Source of the DNA: Pterobdella sp. o SKG-2022
Taxonomy: Eukaryota; Annelida; Clitellata; Hirudinida; Piscicolidae
Length of the DNA: 64,000 bases
Direction: 5' to 3'
Assembly (NCBI GenBank): GCA_964035795.1
Contig: OZ038326.1
Coordinates: forward strand, 4,152,389-4,216,388
The position numbers were made by a program, and so were the translations under genes. Below are positions 36,911 to 50,442 of the stretch, piece by piece. Under the pieces are notes generated by a model that was given only the letters and a program-made list of their open reading frames with translations, was not told where the DNA came from and searched no databases. Position 1 is the first letter of the stretch. Each line of letters opens with the position of its first letter.

Positions 36911-39900
36911 AAATAAATTTTAGCAGATATTCTCCATTAGCTCATGTCTCTGAACTAGTTCCACGTGTTTTTATGTATGGATACTTCTCGCGTTAAATCA
37001 TTTGTCTATTAGCATTGCAAATGTGTGGTAGTTATAATGCAACTATTTTTTATTTTAAAATTCCGAATTTTTTTTTCACATCAAACGCTAAATATTTTAG
37101 GAAGTGCAGACTGTTTCAACTTTGGTGCTTCAGCATCAAAGTAGTTGTCGCTTATCAAGCTTACTTTTTATACTTTTGGAATTTTGTAATGATTTACTAC
37201 CTGAGGTTAACCATCGGGTATTCATTTTGAATCTTTTCGATTCAATGTACACAATTTGGAAGCCCCACGCTTTAAAAGTAAGATCTCTAAAATAAAAGCT
37301 AATACAAAATACAAAAACCTTCTTCATCATCTTCCATGACACCACAACTTCACGTTCTCATTAATCTACAACTTACCGCTATCGTCGTCAACTTTTGGAG
37401 CAGCTATCTCGTCATTAGATCATCGGGCATTGCTCTTTAAAAGGTTTATTGGCTTAGGGTCTACTAATCAACCTGTATGAGCAAAAAGTTGGGAGGGTAT
37501 CATTGCTATCTTTATCAAATTTTAAAGAACTCATTGAAACGGTTCGTTATCTTGAAGGTTTTCCATCTTATATTTATCTATTATGAACATTTTTTTGTTT
37601 TTGTCTACTAGTTATTTTTTATGCAAGTTTTTAATCAAAGAGAATGTATTAATTCAGTAATTTTTTTATCTACTTCGTTAATTATATTTTAGTTATACTT
37701 GCTTGGTTTATTCAATTTCATTAAAAAGTTTTTTTTTTGACTGTTGTTTATTTTCACTTGTAGATAATGTAAAAAATTTTTTCAATTAAAAAAAATCCGT
37801 AAAAATATGACATTCTATTTGTGTTTATGTTTTTTTCTGTTTTTTATACTTTTTTTGTCTAATTTTTCTTTTTCTAAAATATTATTTCATTCTTTGTGCT
37901 TCGACTTTTCTATGCAAACTGGAGTAAAACTTTATTTTAGGTTATAATCATTATTTTTATATACATTTGAATTGGAAAAATGTCAAGTTTCTATTTAGCA
38001 TTTCATAACATGATTTAAATGTAATCTTAGACCTATATAAAACGATTAAACTCACATTAATAATAAACATTAGAATTTTTAAACAAAATTTTCAAATTTA
38101 AATAAATTTTTGAATATTTCGGAACATATTTTTAAAAAATTTATTTTTTTACAGTGCTCTATTTTATTCCTTTTTAACAGAATTGAGCAAGCACCAAAGA
38201 AGATGCGTAAAGCACACGTTCAAAAAAAGAAATACATAGAAATGAAGTAAAAAAAATGAAAATTCAAAAATTAAATTCAAAAATAAATAAATTAAGTTAG
38301 AAATAAAGTAAAAAAATTAAAAAAAAAGCTTAAAATGAAGTGCAATAAATTCAAAATGTAGTGAATTTATTTGAAATCGATAAAAAAATTTTTTTAAAGA
38401 GAATAAGCTAAAAACAATTCAAAATAGATATCAATAAATTTTCAAAAACGTAAAAATTTGAGAAAAAAAATTTTTTAACGAATTTTTAATATTAAATTTT
38501 CCAACTAAAAAATTAACGGTTGTGGGTAAAACTGAGAATGTGTAAAAAGTTTACAACAGATCATATTAATTTCAGAGGGGTTTATAATAAGGTAAAAATT
38601 GTCAATGCTTACATTTAATTTGTTTTTTTTTATTAAACGTGTCGCAATCTCTCTGTTGTTGAAAAAAAACTGTGAAATGAACTCAAACTGCTTTGTATAG
38701 TTCAAATTGAATCAAACTCTTTTCAGCAAAATTTAATCTGAAAGATCGCTAATAAAAACGTTGAACTTGTTGGTTTGATGAAAAAAACTCAATAAAGAAA
38801 GTTTGAAAAAATCTGCGAAAACAAAGTTTTTATTCTGTGGAGTTGGAAAAAGTTAGTCATCTTAACGGTCACATCGCAGTTTCACCAAAAGTTCATTTTT
38901 ATACAAAAAAAAGCTATATAAGAATATTCTCATAAAAAATTCATTATAGTAATATTTTTCGAGTCTGTTGCAAAAGTTTTCACCAAAAGTTGGTTGGACT
39001 CGGTCACATATTGCAAAGTTGAGCTCAAACGGGCAATGTCATAATTGGTGTTGAGAAAAAAACCAATGAAATTATTTGAAACAAAAAAATTAAAAAAAAT
39101 ATTTCCAAAACTGCAACAAACAAAAAATATTCAAACAAAAAAGATTGTTCAATGAAAAAGTGGAATATCGAAGTTTATTTGAAATTGAAAACTCATGGAC
39201 AAAAGAAAAAAAATTTTTTTTTAATAGTGAAAAGCCGATAAATATAAAATTCATTCCGTAAAAACGCAAACAAAATTAAAACACTTGAGAGACAGGAAAA
39301 AAGCACAAGAACTTGTGAGATAGAAAATTTCAAGATTGGTAAAGGTATGCAAATTCAGAGAAAGCGCTAGATCGGGTGTTTAGAAATATGTGGAAAAATA
39401 ATAATCATAATAGTAATAATACTAAAATTAATTTAAAAAATAATAATAATCATAGCAATAATAATAAAAATAATGAAATTGCCGAAGAGTGAAGATTAAA
39501 ACATACTCTAGAAAAAAAGTGTCTGTTGCGTGCTGAATGTATTTACGGAGTGGTTGTGCAAATGAGCAAAAAAAAAGAAAAATGAATGATTCATAAGTGA
39601 AATGACTATGAAGGAATAAAAACTTGTGATGGGCAAAAGAATGAGAAATAGCATGGAAAATAAGGATGAGCAAAACTAATAAACAATGATATCAAATAAA
39701 TCATGAAGCTTACGACTAATGAAAAAGCTTGGGAAAAAATTAATTAATAATGAATGAAACAACTGGAAAAATAAACTAAAAATAAATGAATATCAAACAC
39801 TTGATGAAAAAAAAACTAATTACTGGGCGTTCAGTGAGAAAAAATTGATTTTAGAATATAAAACATAAAATAGAAAAAAATGTGAGAAAATAAGCAGTTT

Positions 39901-41469
39901 CAAAAAAAGAAAGTGTTGTTAAAAGTGAAAATATTCTAATTATAAAAATGTCAATAATTCAATGATGGAATTAGTTCTAAAAAGAAAAAAAATTCATAAA
40001 AGGTTGGGTAAACTGGTTACATTTTTCAAAATACTAAACACTCATAATCAGAAACATTCAAAGGGAATCAGAAAAAAACAAAACTTAGGTGGAAAACTAA
40101 TAGTTTGATCTGAAAAATTAAATATTTTTTTAAACCAAATTTCAAAAATATTATAAACATTTATAAGTAAAAAAATCTGGTTAGAGTGAAAACTGGATGG
40201 AAATAAGAAAAAATTGAAAAAAAATGAGCGGAGATGGTGTAGTATTTACAATCAATTAATAGCTTGTTTGAAAATGCGATATTAGAATCAAATAAGGAAT
40301 ATCATCCCATGTTGGTATACTGGTAAAAGTTGGTTTAAATAACACAAAAACTTGGTTGTATATGTCTTCCAAAATGGAAAATAAACATAAAAAAAGAAAT
40401 AAATTGCTGAAATAAGAAAACGCAAAGATTCAAATGAAATGACAAAAAAAACAAATGCAAAAAAAATTGAAAAAATATTATTAAATTCATTTATAAATGA
40501 AGTATTTGAGAATAAAATGGAAAAAACGTTAAAAAATAGTTTCCAAGATGTTTGGTAAATTAGGGTTTTTTCAATGATTCGTGGTCGAAAATATAAATTT
40601 CAAACCATGAAAATGAAGAAATAAATAATACTCAAAAATTGGATAAAAAACCGATCAATCTAAAAAAAGATCGAGTGAAAAAAAAAGACTAAGTCAAAAA
40701 TTTTTTTTTCAATTAATAAGCGCTTGTCATTGTGCCACATTTTGACTGTAAACATTCTGAAAAAAAATGGACTGGAGGTTGCCTCTTTATGTCTAATAAG
40801 GGCAATAAAGGTTAGAAAATAAGAAAATTTTGTGTAAGGATAATTTGAGAAATTGGTAAAGAAAGGGGTTGAAGAAAATCTCTTTAACAATAAATAGCCT
40901 AAAAAGTTATAAATTAGTTTTTCATGAGTGCTTTTTTGACAAGAAATCAACTATCAGCATAAGCTTTTATATTTTAACAGGTCATTACACGCAATTTATG
41001 AAATGTCCCATTTTTTCGAATGCTAGTACCAAATTTGAAATAGGTGAAAATTAATTTGAACTAAAATATCAGTTTTTTATGTAAAGTTTTTTAAAAATAA
41101 ATTTTATATTGTCAGATAACATGATAAAATTAAAAAATAAACTCAATTCAATACAGATCAAAAAGTGAAACAAACACCGAGTATAAATACTATTTGGCAA
41201 AGGTGTAATAAATTCGACTCTTCCAAACCTGGCTAATTTTTTTGTTCTTACTTTTTTATTGAAATCGTATATTGGGCTCAAAAGTAGAAGTTTTTTTATT
41301 AAAATATTGTCTCATCGTATTTTAGTAGAAAGTAAATTTAAATGTTTTCAGTTACAACTAAAACTTGTTAAAAATGCAAATAGAAAATTCAAAAAGTCAG
41401 TCTGTTTCAGAATGGACGAAATAAACTTGGCTCAGTTATAATCCTAGATATGAAAAGTTTGGCAGCTTA
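36911..41469. other. Gene-poor AT-rich region
   Basis: A less AT-rich block at about 37090-37520 has broken frames on both strands and may be a decayed transposon; family not recognised. The remainder is A/T runs. Confidence 0.4.
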
Positions 41470-43668
41470 TTATCTTGATTGCATTAGTTTTATAAAAGTT
41501 TCATAATAATTCATGAAATCAAACACTTTAGGGTTATTGGTGAACATGAGTTTCAAGAGCTTAAGAACCCTCAGAAATACAATTTTCTTTAAAACGTCGT
41601 TAGGTAAATGAGAGTCAGTTTTATCTTCAATACTAAAATTGTTCTTGAAGTGATTTTTATCAATACGATCATGTCCAACGCTTCTGGGACTGTATTTGAT
41701 TATAGAAGCGTTCTTTAGACGCAGATTTTCAATAGCTATGCTTACAGTAAGTTGATCCATGTACCAACCTGTATTTTCTCCTTTGGTGACGGGTCTAGAA
41801 GCTGCGTCACCAAACTCATTAATCATATACAGTTGTATGTCTCGAGAGGTTGCTGGCGTTAGATTGAACTTGGTCATCAAAGAATTCCACAAAGAAAGGC
41901 GCATTCCAATATTTGCTAGTGGAAGCATTTTATATATTTTATTTTTATGTTTAAAAGGAGCGCAGCAGTCCGAATTCAAACTTAAAATCTGTTTTCCTGG
42001 TGGAAGTGAGTACGTTTCTTTAGCTATAGGCCATAAGTCGGTGTCAGATGTTATTAAATAAGTGTCTTTGAAGTCTGGAAACTTGGTTAGGAGGATGTTG
42101 GCTGCAAACAACCGACTCACCTTTAAAAAGTTTATATATTTTTGCAGTCGGTTCAAAATGAAGCTTTTCTAAAGAAGATTTCACATTTTCAAGATACTTG
42201 ATAAAGTAAGATCTTCTTATGAAAAGCTTTTTTTTTTAATCCAAAAAAATAATTTTTGTTTGCTCATTAATATTAAAACTACCATATGTATTAATGAAAA
42301 CTATTTTAAAATAGATGAAAAGTTAAAATTTTATCGAGCTTTCAAAAAACAACTTAATTTAAAAATGTTCTAGCTTAGAGTTTCGTAACATAACATGAAA
42401 CTGTAGATTGATGCTCAAAATTACTTACCTGGCTTATCATCACAGTGCTTTTAGGTTCAGTTTCGATGAAAATGATAACAACCTCAAACTTCTGTAAAGT
42501 CTCAAGCACATAACTCAAAAGTTTGTTTTTCTTCCATTTTTCATAAGAACCCACAATGACTATAACAGATTCAAAGCCAATTCTCTTCCACGCTAGCGAG
42601 GTCAAAGGAAGGTAAAAGATGAAGTTTAGAGCCGTTAATCCATCCGATGTTGTGGAGAAGACTGCGTATTTTGTGCTGTTTTTGTGGATTTAATTTTTAA
42701 TATTAATCTACAATTAATAATGATATAATTGATTTTATAAAATGAGAAAAAATGCCAAATAAAGTTTTTAAGTATAGTTCAAAGTGTTTGCTAAAAATTT
42801 AGACTAGTGAGGACACACTGTGAAACAAGTGCTAGCATCTGTCTTCATCTTTTCTCTCCTATTCGTGGTTGATAATTCAACTTTTCACTTTAACCTCAAC
42901 TTTCTACTGCTATTTTTCAACATTTTTATAACGCAATAAGTTCTTATCTCACAATTATACTTGTGTAACTTGGGTTTCTTTTATCAAGGTTATAACAAAA
43001 AATCAGTGGGTAATTAAGCAATGGATTGCATGTCGCTCAACGTCCCACGCATTCCAGCGTTTTATAGTTTTTTTATAACTTATATTGATGTAGCTAATTT
43101 TATTCAATTTTTTAGTTTCATAGGTGATTTTTTTTTATTTTTTAAATTCAAATGTTAAAAACTTTTTTTTAAGATTTCCAAAAATAACGATATCCTGCTT
43201 TTCTTCTCTTTTATCTGATTCCTCTTTCAGAAAACCTAGAGTTAACATGAGAAGATTTGAAACTTTCACATAATTTTTTTCATACTTATTAAATTAAAAT
43301 TTGATCAAAATTGAATGATATTAGCCAAATAGGAGTTTCAAAATTGTTATGAAAAACTAAATTTTAATTATAAATTAAAAATAACGTTATTTTAACGAGT
43401 ATCCCGAGAAATTTATTTGAGAAAATCAATGTACTTAAAAATATACCCAGTTTAAGATATAGTTCACGTGAAACTAGATGAAAGAAATCATACCATTCTG
43501 AGCAGGTGTGAATGTTACATTCTGATGAACATTCTTAGTCTCTTGACCAGAATGTTCTGAAATGCCGACACGAAAATTTTTCAAAGATTTCAAGTTAGTT
43601 AAAAATATTAAAAAAACAATTAAAAACACCAATGTGTATTTTCCTGCAATGTGTGTTAGAAATCTCAT
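41470..43668 (-). CDS. Type II membrane protein, probable DxD glycosyltransferase
   Basis: Three exons, 43668-43494, 42661-42429 and 42168-41470, join in phase (AATG|GTATGA, CGCAG|TC, CCAG|GTAAGT, TTTAG|AAA) to give 368 residues. The N-terminus is MRFLTHIAGK followed by a 16-residue hydrophobic anchor (YTLVFLIVFLIFLTNL), the layout of a Golgi glycosyltransferase with a short cytosolic tail. The lumenal part begins with a stem carrying an N-glycosylation site (N50), then VFSTTSDGLTALNFIFYLPL, SLAWKRIGFESVIVIVGSYE (a Rossmann-like strand and helix), a VVIIFIETEP strand, and LITSDTDLWPI with a DTD metal-binding motif at 178-180. A WYMDQ motif lies at about 271-275. Length and order fit a GT-A fold, probably a nucleotide-sugar-dependent transferase, but I do not recognise a named family, donor or acceptor. 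Confidence 0.72.
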
Positions 43669-45433
43669 TATAAGTTTATAGTTAGCACCTGTTCCTTCAC
43701 CAAGCGCTTAGCTTGAAATAATTTTTCCACAAACTTATCATCAAATTAAAAAGTTTTTAAAAGTTAATTTTTATTTAATTCAATTTCAACATTGTTTAAA
43801 ATATTTTTAATAATTAGAATTATGTTTTAAGCTTTAAAATGACTTTGGAACCAGCGAAAAAAATATGAGTATTCTAGATATCCTACCTCTGTGACGATAA
43901 TTCACTTACAAATTATAATCATGTAACAGTTCATTATTCAGTTTCACACCTTAGATATAACTTTTTATTCAATTTTCTATCGTCCAAACATTCATCTAAT
44001 CACAAGCAATATAAGCATAAAGATTAGAGTGTTTGGCTTCTAATGAATAAAAGGAATTAGGGTTACATTGAGGAACGTTTTCAATAGGTTCGAATTTAGT
44101 AAAACCACATATAAAATTTAATTTAATCAAATTCTTTTTATATTTTTTATTAAAAAAATCATAAAAATTCATATTAAACATTGAAATTAAGTTAAATACC
44201 TATGTTTAAAAATTTATATTGAATCATATATAAATATAGTTTATTCAAAATGTTTTTATTTTGAAATTTGTCAATCAGAATCCAGGGTACCCTTCAACTC
44301 TCTAAGGACAACCTTCACTAGCATGTGATTCTCAGATGTTTAAAACGTAATTGAAATTCAGCCCACAATCTGATAAGAATGAAAGTATAGTTTTTATCTT
44401 AAAATTTTCTATATACTTTTGCTTTGAGGCATTGCATTATTTAAAATATGTTTTTGTAGAAATTTCTAAAAACTGGAAAAGAAAATTCTACTTTTTGACG
44501 TTTTTAACTTGTTCACGAGTGGAAAACTGAAGATTTTAATTCAAAACTCTTGCCGTGTCAAAAATGTTCAAAAAGATGGAAATTATTTTGAATTTTTAAT
44601 TAAAAAAAATTACATTTTATTGAAAATAGCTGTTCATAAATAAGATTCTGTATCTAGTTTAAAATTTCTTTTCTATTTTTTCAATCTTCTTTGCTATTTC
44701 ATTTAATTTTGAATCTATTTTTTTTATATTTTCAACTATCCTATCCTTTTTATTTGTTCAAATTTGTATTCATAATGCTATTATTTCCCTATTTCACTGC
44801 AATCTTTCCATTTCGAAACTTTCTTAAACCTTGTTTTTGCGTTTTTCTACATTCTCTATTCTGTGTTATTTTTAATGTAAATTTGAATGATATAATATTT
44901 TTACAATGTTTCATTAGCTTCTTTAGAAACAATCTTGTGTTAATCTTTGACATTACCCATCTATCGTCCATCAATCTTTTTAAAGGCAAACTGTCCTTAT
45001 ATATGTGCATTATATATATATATATATATTTCATAAGTACTTTCAAACAGATTGCATGTTTGACCTTGTTAGTGTTTTTAGTTTGCTTTTTTTTCAAAAA
45101 ATAAATAATTGTAATGCAGAAAAAAGATTTTTTTCTAAAAAAAATTAAAAATTTTTTAAATGCATAAACATGTGGCTTGAAGATTTCAACAGAAGTTTTT
45201 TCTCAATTCTAAAGAGTTTTTCATATGTTTGGTACGTATCTTCATGTGTTTCACAGCAGTAAAACAGTCTAAATTAATGGTTGAACTTTACTACGTAGTC
45301 ATAAAAAACCAACGCAGAAATCGATAGTGAAGGTTTGCGATGATAACATAAAAGGTTCAAAAGTCAATCTTTAGAAAAGAGTTTTTAGTTTTATTGTATT
45401 AACCTTCATTTAAACTACTTTTTTGAAGAGAGT
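43669..45433. other. Intergenic AT-rich region with one weak minus-strand ORF
   Basis: A minus-strand frame at 44181-43996 ends GFTKFEPIENVPQCNPNS then FYSLEAKHSNLYAYIACD; it looks somewhat protein-like and might be a terminal exon or a decayed copy, but no splice partner was found. A short (TA) run lies near 45010-45031. Confidence 0.3.
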
Positions 45434-48400
45434 ATGGCAGCTAAAACGGTTACACACGCCCATTTGTTGTTTTTTGTTTTATCGTTACCATTTCAACTTT
45501 TGGGGGCTACGTTATATGAAAGAGAAGTGAAAGAAAACATTGTTGCTTACCTCAACATGTATAGGAAGCAATCTGAACCTGAAAAACTTGTGAAATTAGT
45601 GAGTTGTTCAAGTTTGAATTTCTGAATTGAAATTTATATGCTCTCCCATTTCAATACATATAAAAACTCGGCTAAAAAATATATAACTACCTTAAGATGG
45701 TATCTTTATCATATAAAAAAAAACTCAGTTTCAATATGTTTTTTGCTCCTTTATATAGAAAAAATTTGTTTTAGAGCTTCACCATCTACTTAGCATTTAC
45801 TTAAATAAGGAATGGGACGAGTCATTAGCTTTGAAGGCCAAGAAAGAGATTGATGGGTGCTCTTATATTTCATCAATAAAAAAAGGGTTGAGTGGTGGGC
45901 TAGTTTCTAGCCAGTATACCCCGTATTCACCAATATTTTTGTGGATAAAGCAGAAAGGGTACTATGAAATTGATAATGAAAAGTGTAACTCCAAGTTTGG
46001 GTGCGTTGACTACATAAACGTGAGTGCAATGAATTTTTAGAATTTTTTCGTTGACATTATTTTAAACGATTCGTTTACAGAAAAATCATTTAAACTGTAG
46101 TTATAACTTAGATACATAACTGAGGTCAAATTGAATAAGGACGGTTTCGAAGCATAAAAGATGTCTTTAAATGTACTCTGTCGATTAGTACAGCCATTTG
46201 TCATTAAGTCTTTTATGCGTTGTTTTCTTTTCTAATGATTTCAAAGCTTTTTATAAATATATTTTTCTTCAGTTCATGTGTAACCAGACGGAAAAAGTGG
46301 GATGCGCTTACAAAGAATGCAAAGAAGCGGTAATGAAATAGACAAAATTGCTGTTTATGGAGGTGTATTGAATGTTTATTTATTTGACGACCGAAAAACA
46401 CACAACCGGGACGCATACAATCTGCGTTTTAATCCGTTTGGATATAAGATGAAGACACCATCAGATTTATTTGCCATTGCCAAATATCTTCCATTCACAC
46501 TGAGTAACAAAAAAACCTATAAAACACTTTTTATTATCAAATAACTATTATAATGGTCACAAAAAAGAACTTTAAAAGAATTACACGTGAAAGTATAAGG
46601 ATGTGTTGTGATCTTTTATATATAACTTCGTTTCAGCCCAGCAAGTATTATATACATCTATACTTATATATAATCCATACCCTTTCATGACCTGACCTTT
46701 AAGTTTTATAAATTTTTCATTTCCTTTTAAAAAGAAAGCTTGCTCGTAATAAAGTTTCAATCATGGTGTAAAAATATCTCACATTTTTTAATCCAAAAAA
46801 TTGTTTTTTAGCACCATTATAAAATTTTTCAAAAGGCAAACTGTCACATTTTATTAAAAAATGGAAATAAAATGTCTTTTATACCAAAATGTTTAACTAA
46901 TTTTTTGAAAATGAAATTGTTTAGATCAAAAGTGCCTTTTTCTCATAACTTTACGAGCCAAAATATTAGAGAAAAGAAAATGAAACAATCGTAGTTTTTA
47001 GAGCTTATAACCAAAGCTTTCTGAGACTACCTAGGTATAATCACCGTGTTTCAAAGCAAAAATTTCTGCATTTAATTTTCTAGTTATGTATTAACTTTCC
47101 CATTTAAAAAAACCTTTTTCTAAATCATAATAACAACAAAAGACCTAGGTGTAGACTAGACTATTTAAATATACGAAAAAAAAAATTATCTCTATTTTCG
47201 ACGATGTGACATTTTTTTATAAAAAAACTTCACGTCTTTCGCTGAAATAAATAATTTGTTTTTTTCTGCTGAGATGCACGTGTCTTAAAATATTAAAAAA
47301 GGATAATATAATAAAACTCTGTAAATTCCTCATAAAAAACTTACTCATAGGTGAAATGCACCGTTGCTAAGAAATGTGAAGAAGCAGACGCTGAGTGCGA
47401 AGTGGGAGGGTGTGTGGCGAAAAAGCAATTTGTTCTCATGTGTGCTTATGACCGAAGGTCTGTAGTTTTTTGGGTGATTTATAGAATACTTTATGGTATG
47501 TGGCCTAGAAACTTCTGAAGTTAATGCCACTGTAATCTTATCTGTAATTGTATTATATTGTATATTTTAATGATGCTTCGGTTGAAGTTTAATCCTAAAA
47601 TCAATATGATAAATTTAGAAGCGATGGTTTCAGAAGTTCATTATTTTAAGTTTTTGGATTTACTGAAGCAAAGCATTGGAAAAAATTTGAATTGGATTTC
47701 AATCATGGTTGATGAAAGTCATTGTTAGAAGTATCAATGGTTAGGTTTTTCCTATAGTTAGATTTACTGAGTTGCATGTTTCGATAGCTTAGTGCATGGT
47801 TAGTAGGGGTTTCTACAGTTGGATAAGTTAACAGTAATGTTTTTCTATAGTTGGATTTATCAATGGTTGGGGTTTCTTATATTTGGATGTGTTGAGCGTT
47901 TGTATGTTCAGATGCACTTAAAGTTGATTAGATTGGTGATTAGAAACCTGGTAATTTGATTGATTCCTTTTTCAACGCATTGAATCATTCTCGAAATTTG
48001 TGTTAGGTAGAAGGTATTTTTAACTGTTTTTTCCAAGTTTATGAAGTATTTTTTACATTATTTTGATTCAAATTTATGCATTGCTTTTGTTCTGTCTGCA
48101 ATCTTGGCGTAAGAAACTAACTTTTACTTTATACTCGTAATTGGGATTACGCATGTAAAAATCATGAGTTTTTGGCAAAAATTTTGGACTAACCAATCAT
48201 AACCTCATAATTTTTATGAAAAATCATGTTGCCAAGTTTTTTTGCTCAAATAAATGTCAGATTAATTTTTTTCATGACTTTCTTTACGCTAAGGTTATCA
48301 GTTTATGAGCGATTGCTTTAATCGTGTGTAAAGCTAAAGTAATTTTCTGCTTATTTTTGGTGGGTCAAGCTTTTTTTTTTATTTTGTTCTTTAAAAAATG

Positions 48401-49141
48401 ATACGCATGTGCGTTTGAATCTATAAAGTTATCTATTTTTGATTTCAAACTAAACTAATGTTTCAAGAGATTATTCAGTTTATAATTTCTTGAAAATCAA
48501 AATTGCTTGAATTCCTTTCAGAATGATTAAAATCAGTTGTAAATAATATTTTTTTTCAAATTAGAAACTCAAAGCAATTTTTTAAAACATTTTTTTAATC
48601 AGACGTTCAAAAGGTTTATTGAATAAGAATTAACATGGAAAACCTTCATTTAATAGCTTTCAAGTTTAATTAATAGGCCGGCATAGCTCAGCTGGTAGAG
48701 TGTTAGACTAGTTATCTAAAGTAACCGGGTTCAATCCTGCGCGGGCCGAAAATTATATGCACAAGGTGTAGGGCCCTGGGGCAACTAATAGTCGATCTTA
48801 AAAAAAAAGTTAAATACTTATTCTTTTTTCAATCTTTCATTCTTATGAATCTCTATTTAAATCTAAAATTCCATCGGGTAAAAACCACTTGAATGATTTT
48901 TTCGTTTTTTTTGTTATGGTTTGAAATTTTAAGAACTTATAATCGTTAATTTGATATTCTTATTGTGAAACACTCATAAATATTCTACTTGGCTGTTTTT
49001 ACACCTTGCAGTTGTTATAGGAAAGGAGTTAAGTGGCCCAAACCTTTCTACAAACCTTCCTACGTTCCAGAGTCTAAAAAGGTGGACAGAAAAAGAAAGA
49101 AAACAAGAAAAATTAAAAATAATTATGAAAATTCAAGTTAA
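45434..49141 (+). CDS. CAP-superfamily (SCP/TAPS) secreted protein, paralogue A
   Basis: Five exons: 45434-45598, 45810-46019, 46273-46329, 47351-47457, 49012-49141; 222 residues. A signal peptide covers about residues 1-25. The CAP core is visible: IVAYLNMYR (usual helix with HNxYR), EWDESLALKAKKEIDGCSY (usual W-LA-A-C pattern), then exons 2/3 meet at CVDYIN|FMCNQTEKVGCAY, which aligns position by position with the CAP1 signature GHYTQxxWxxTxxVGCxx. Here His is Asp, Thr is Ile, Gln is Asn and Trp is Cys, and the first-helix His is Leu. A Cys-rich segment (KCTVAKKCEEADAECEVGGC) and a basic tail after CYRKGVKWPKPFYKPSY finish the protein. Exon 2 start was chosen by analogy with paralogue B (both begin EWD). 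Secreted; role unknown, the family includes venom and allergen-like proteins as well as non-toxic ones. The gene is followed 1.3 kb later by its duplicate. Confidence 0.85.
47728..47905. repeat. Degenerate tandem repeat in intron 4 of CAP paralogue A
   Basis: Three to four diverged units of about 35-45 bases share the words CTATAGTTGGATTTA and AATGGTTRGGGTTT. Likely an old minisatellite. Confidence 0.45.
48676..48810 (+). mobile_element. tRNA-derived SINE-like copy in a CAP gene intron
   Basis: Head GGCCGGCATAGCTCAGCTGG (A box) with TTAGACTAGTTATCTAA and B-box GGTTCAATCCT, ending GCGCGGGCC. The anticodon-arm stem pairs fully and the acceptor pairs at six of seven, but two T-stem pairs fail and the D region has one extra base. 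A short body follows (AAGGTGTAGGGCCCTGG, then AGTCGATCTT) and an A run at about 48801-48809, the shape of a short SINE inserted on the same strand as the gene. Confidence 0.68.
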
Positions 49142-50442
49142 ATCTGGATGTGTTGGATTTGAAAGATGAAATATTAAAAAATAATATTTCTGATGTATAA
49201 ATTTGATTCTTCCAATCGTACCATTCATTTTCATTCCAAAAAAATCCTGAAAGAATGGCGTGCTGGAGTGGAAATTATTTAGAAGCTATAGAAAAAGGAT
49301 AATGAAATAATTATATTTTGAATTAGTTATCCGAAAATATTATTTTAAAACTTTTTTTGAAAATAACTGTTTTTTTATAGAAACAAAGGGAAATGTATTA
49401 TTATTTAGGGAATTAATAAAACGAAGTAATACTAGTAGTAACACGAATCAATAAAAGTTATTCCCAACTGATTTTTATTTTTTATATTTATACACTAAAA
49501 CAAATAATATACTAATTAATACTAAGCTTTCAAATAATTTCTTTGTTCTGAAGTATTTAAATTGTTTATAGAAAAAAAAGCAATTTTTGAAGCAAAAAAA
49601 AGCTTATCTAATGACCTGACAATAAACTTCTAGCACGCAAAACACAAATCAATCAACCATGTTTTCTCGAAAATAAATCCAACTTTCTCTGAAGATATTC
49701 TTTTTGTTAAAAATATAGTCAAAATAAGAACTACGTTAAGCCAATCCAACTGCTGACTATGCACTTATTTGAATAATTATAAGAGGTTTATTCCCTTATG
49801 ACTGCATACGTAACTATACTGTAATTAGTTAAAATCCCCCGCAAATTTTGATCTTTTAAATCAAGGTTATCTTATAGGGTTTCCTCATTAATAAAACCTC
49901 ATTTTGTATATTTCAAACGTTCATCTTCACCTTTTAGTTCTAATTTTTTCTTAAACTGTATTGTGCGTGATTACGAATCAATTTTTTTGTCATTTATCAT
50001 GGAAAAGATATAATTGTTTTTATAAAAATTAAATTTAAAAAATTTACTGTTTCAAAAAGATAAAACTAAAAAAAATTTCACTTTTCAATAATACAATATA
50101 TTATTCTCCTGAAAACATAGTACTTTAAAATTTAAATGTTTAGCTAGTTTTTTTGAATTTTTTACTTGAGACCCATTTTAATTTTTCTCCACCCTGTGGA
50201 ATACAAAAGAATTTCTTGTTTTTAAAAATATTCCAATAAAAATAGCTTTTCACCATTTTAAAAACAATTTTTTAAAAATAGTCTACTTTTTGATTATATT
50301 TCTCGCTCCAAAACCACGCTAACTGCAACGCAAAAACCAATCAAAACTCTTGTTTATATACAATAAACTACCAAACATCCAAACTTTTGGTAAGAAGGTA
50401 AAGGAAGACTAATCATTAAACATTATAAAACTTAAGTTTAAA
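49142..50442. other. Spacer between the two CAP genes
   Basis: AT-rich, no exon seen. It must hold the 3' end of paralogue A and the promoter of paralogue B. Confidence 0.4.

Noticed and set aside
45775..45809. Earlier start of CAP paralogue A exon 2 (acceptor TTTTAGAG, adding about 11 residues)
   Set aside because: Frame stays open, but paralogue B begins at the equivalent EWD codon with identical exon length, and the upstream bases look like a pyrimidine-rich acceptor tract.
46302..46544. 80-residue ORF overlapping CAP paralogue A exon 3
   Set aside because: It starts inside exon 3 in another frame and runs through the intron; the exon's own frame is supported by the CAP signature and by paralogue B.
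48676..48748. Functional tRNA gene with AGT anticodon
   Set aside because: Two T-stem pairs fail, the spacing before the D stem has one extra base, and a SINE-like body with an A run follows.
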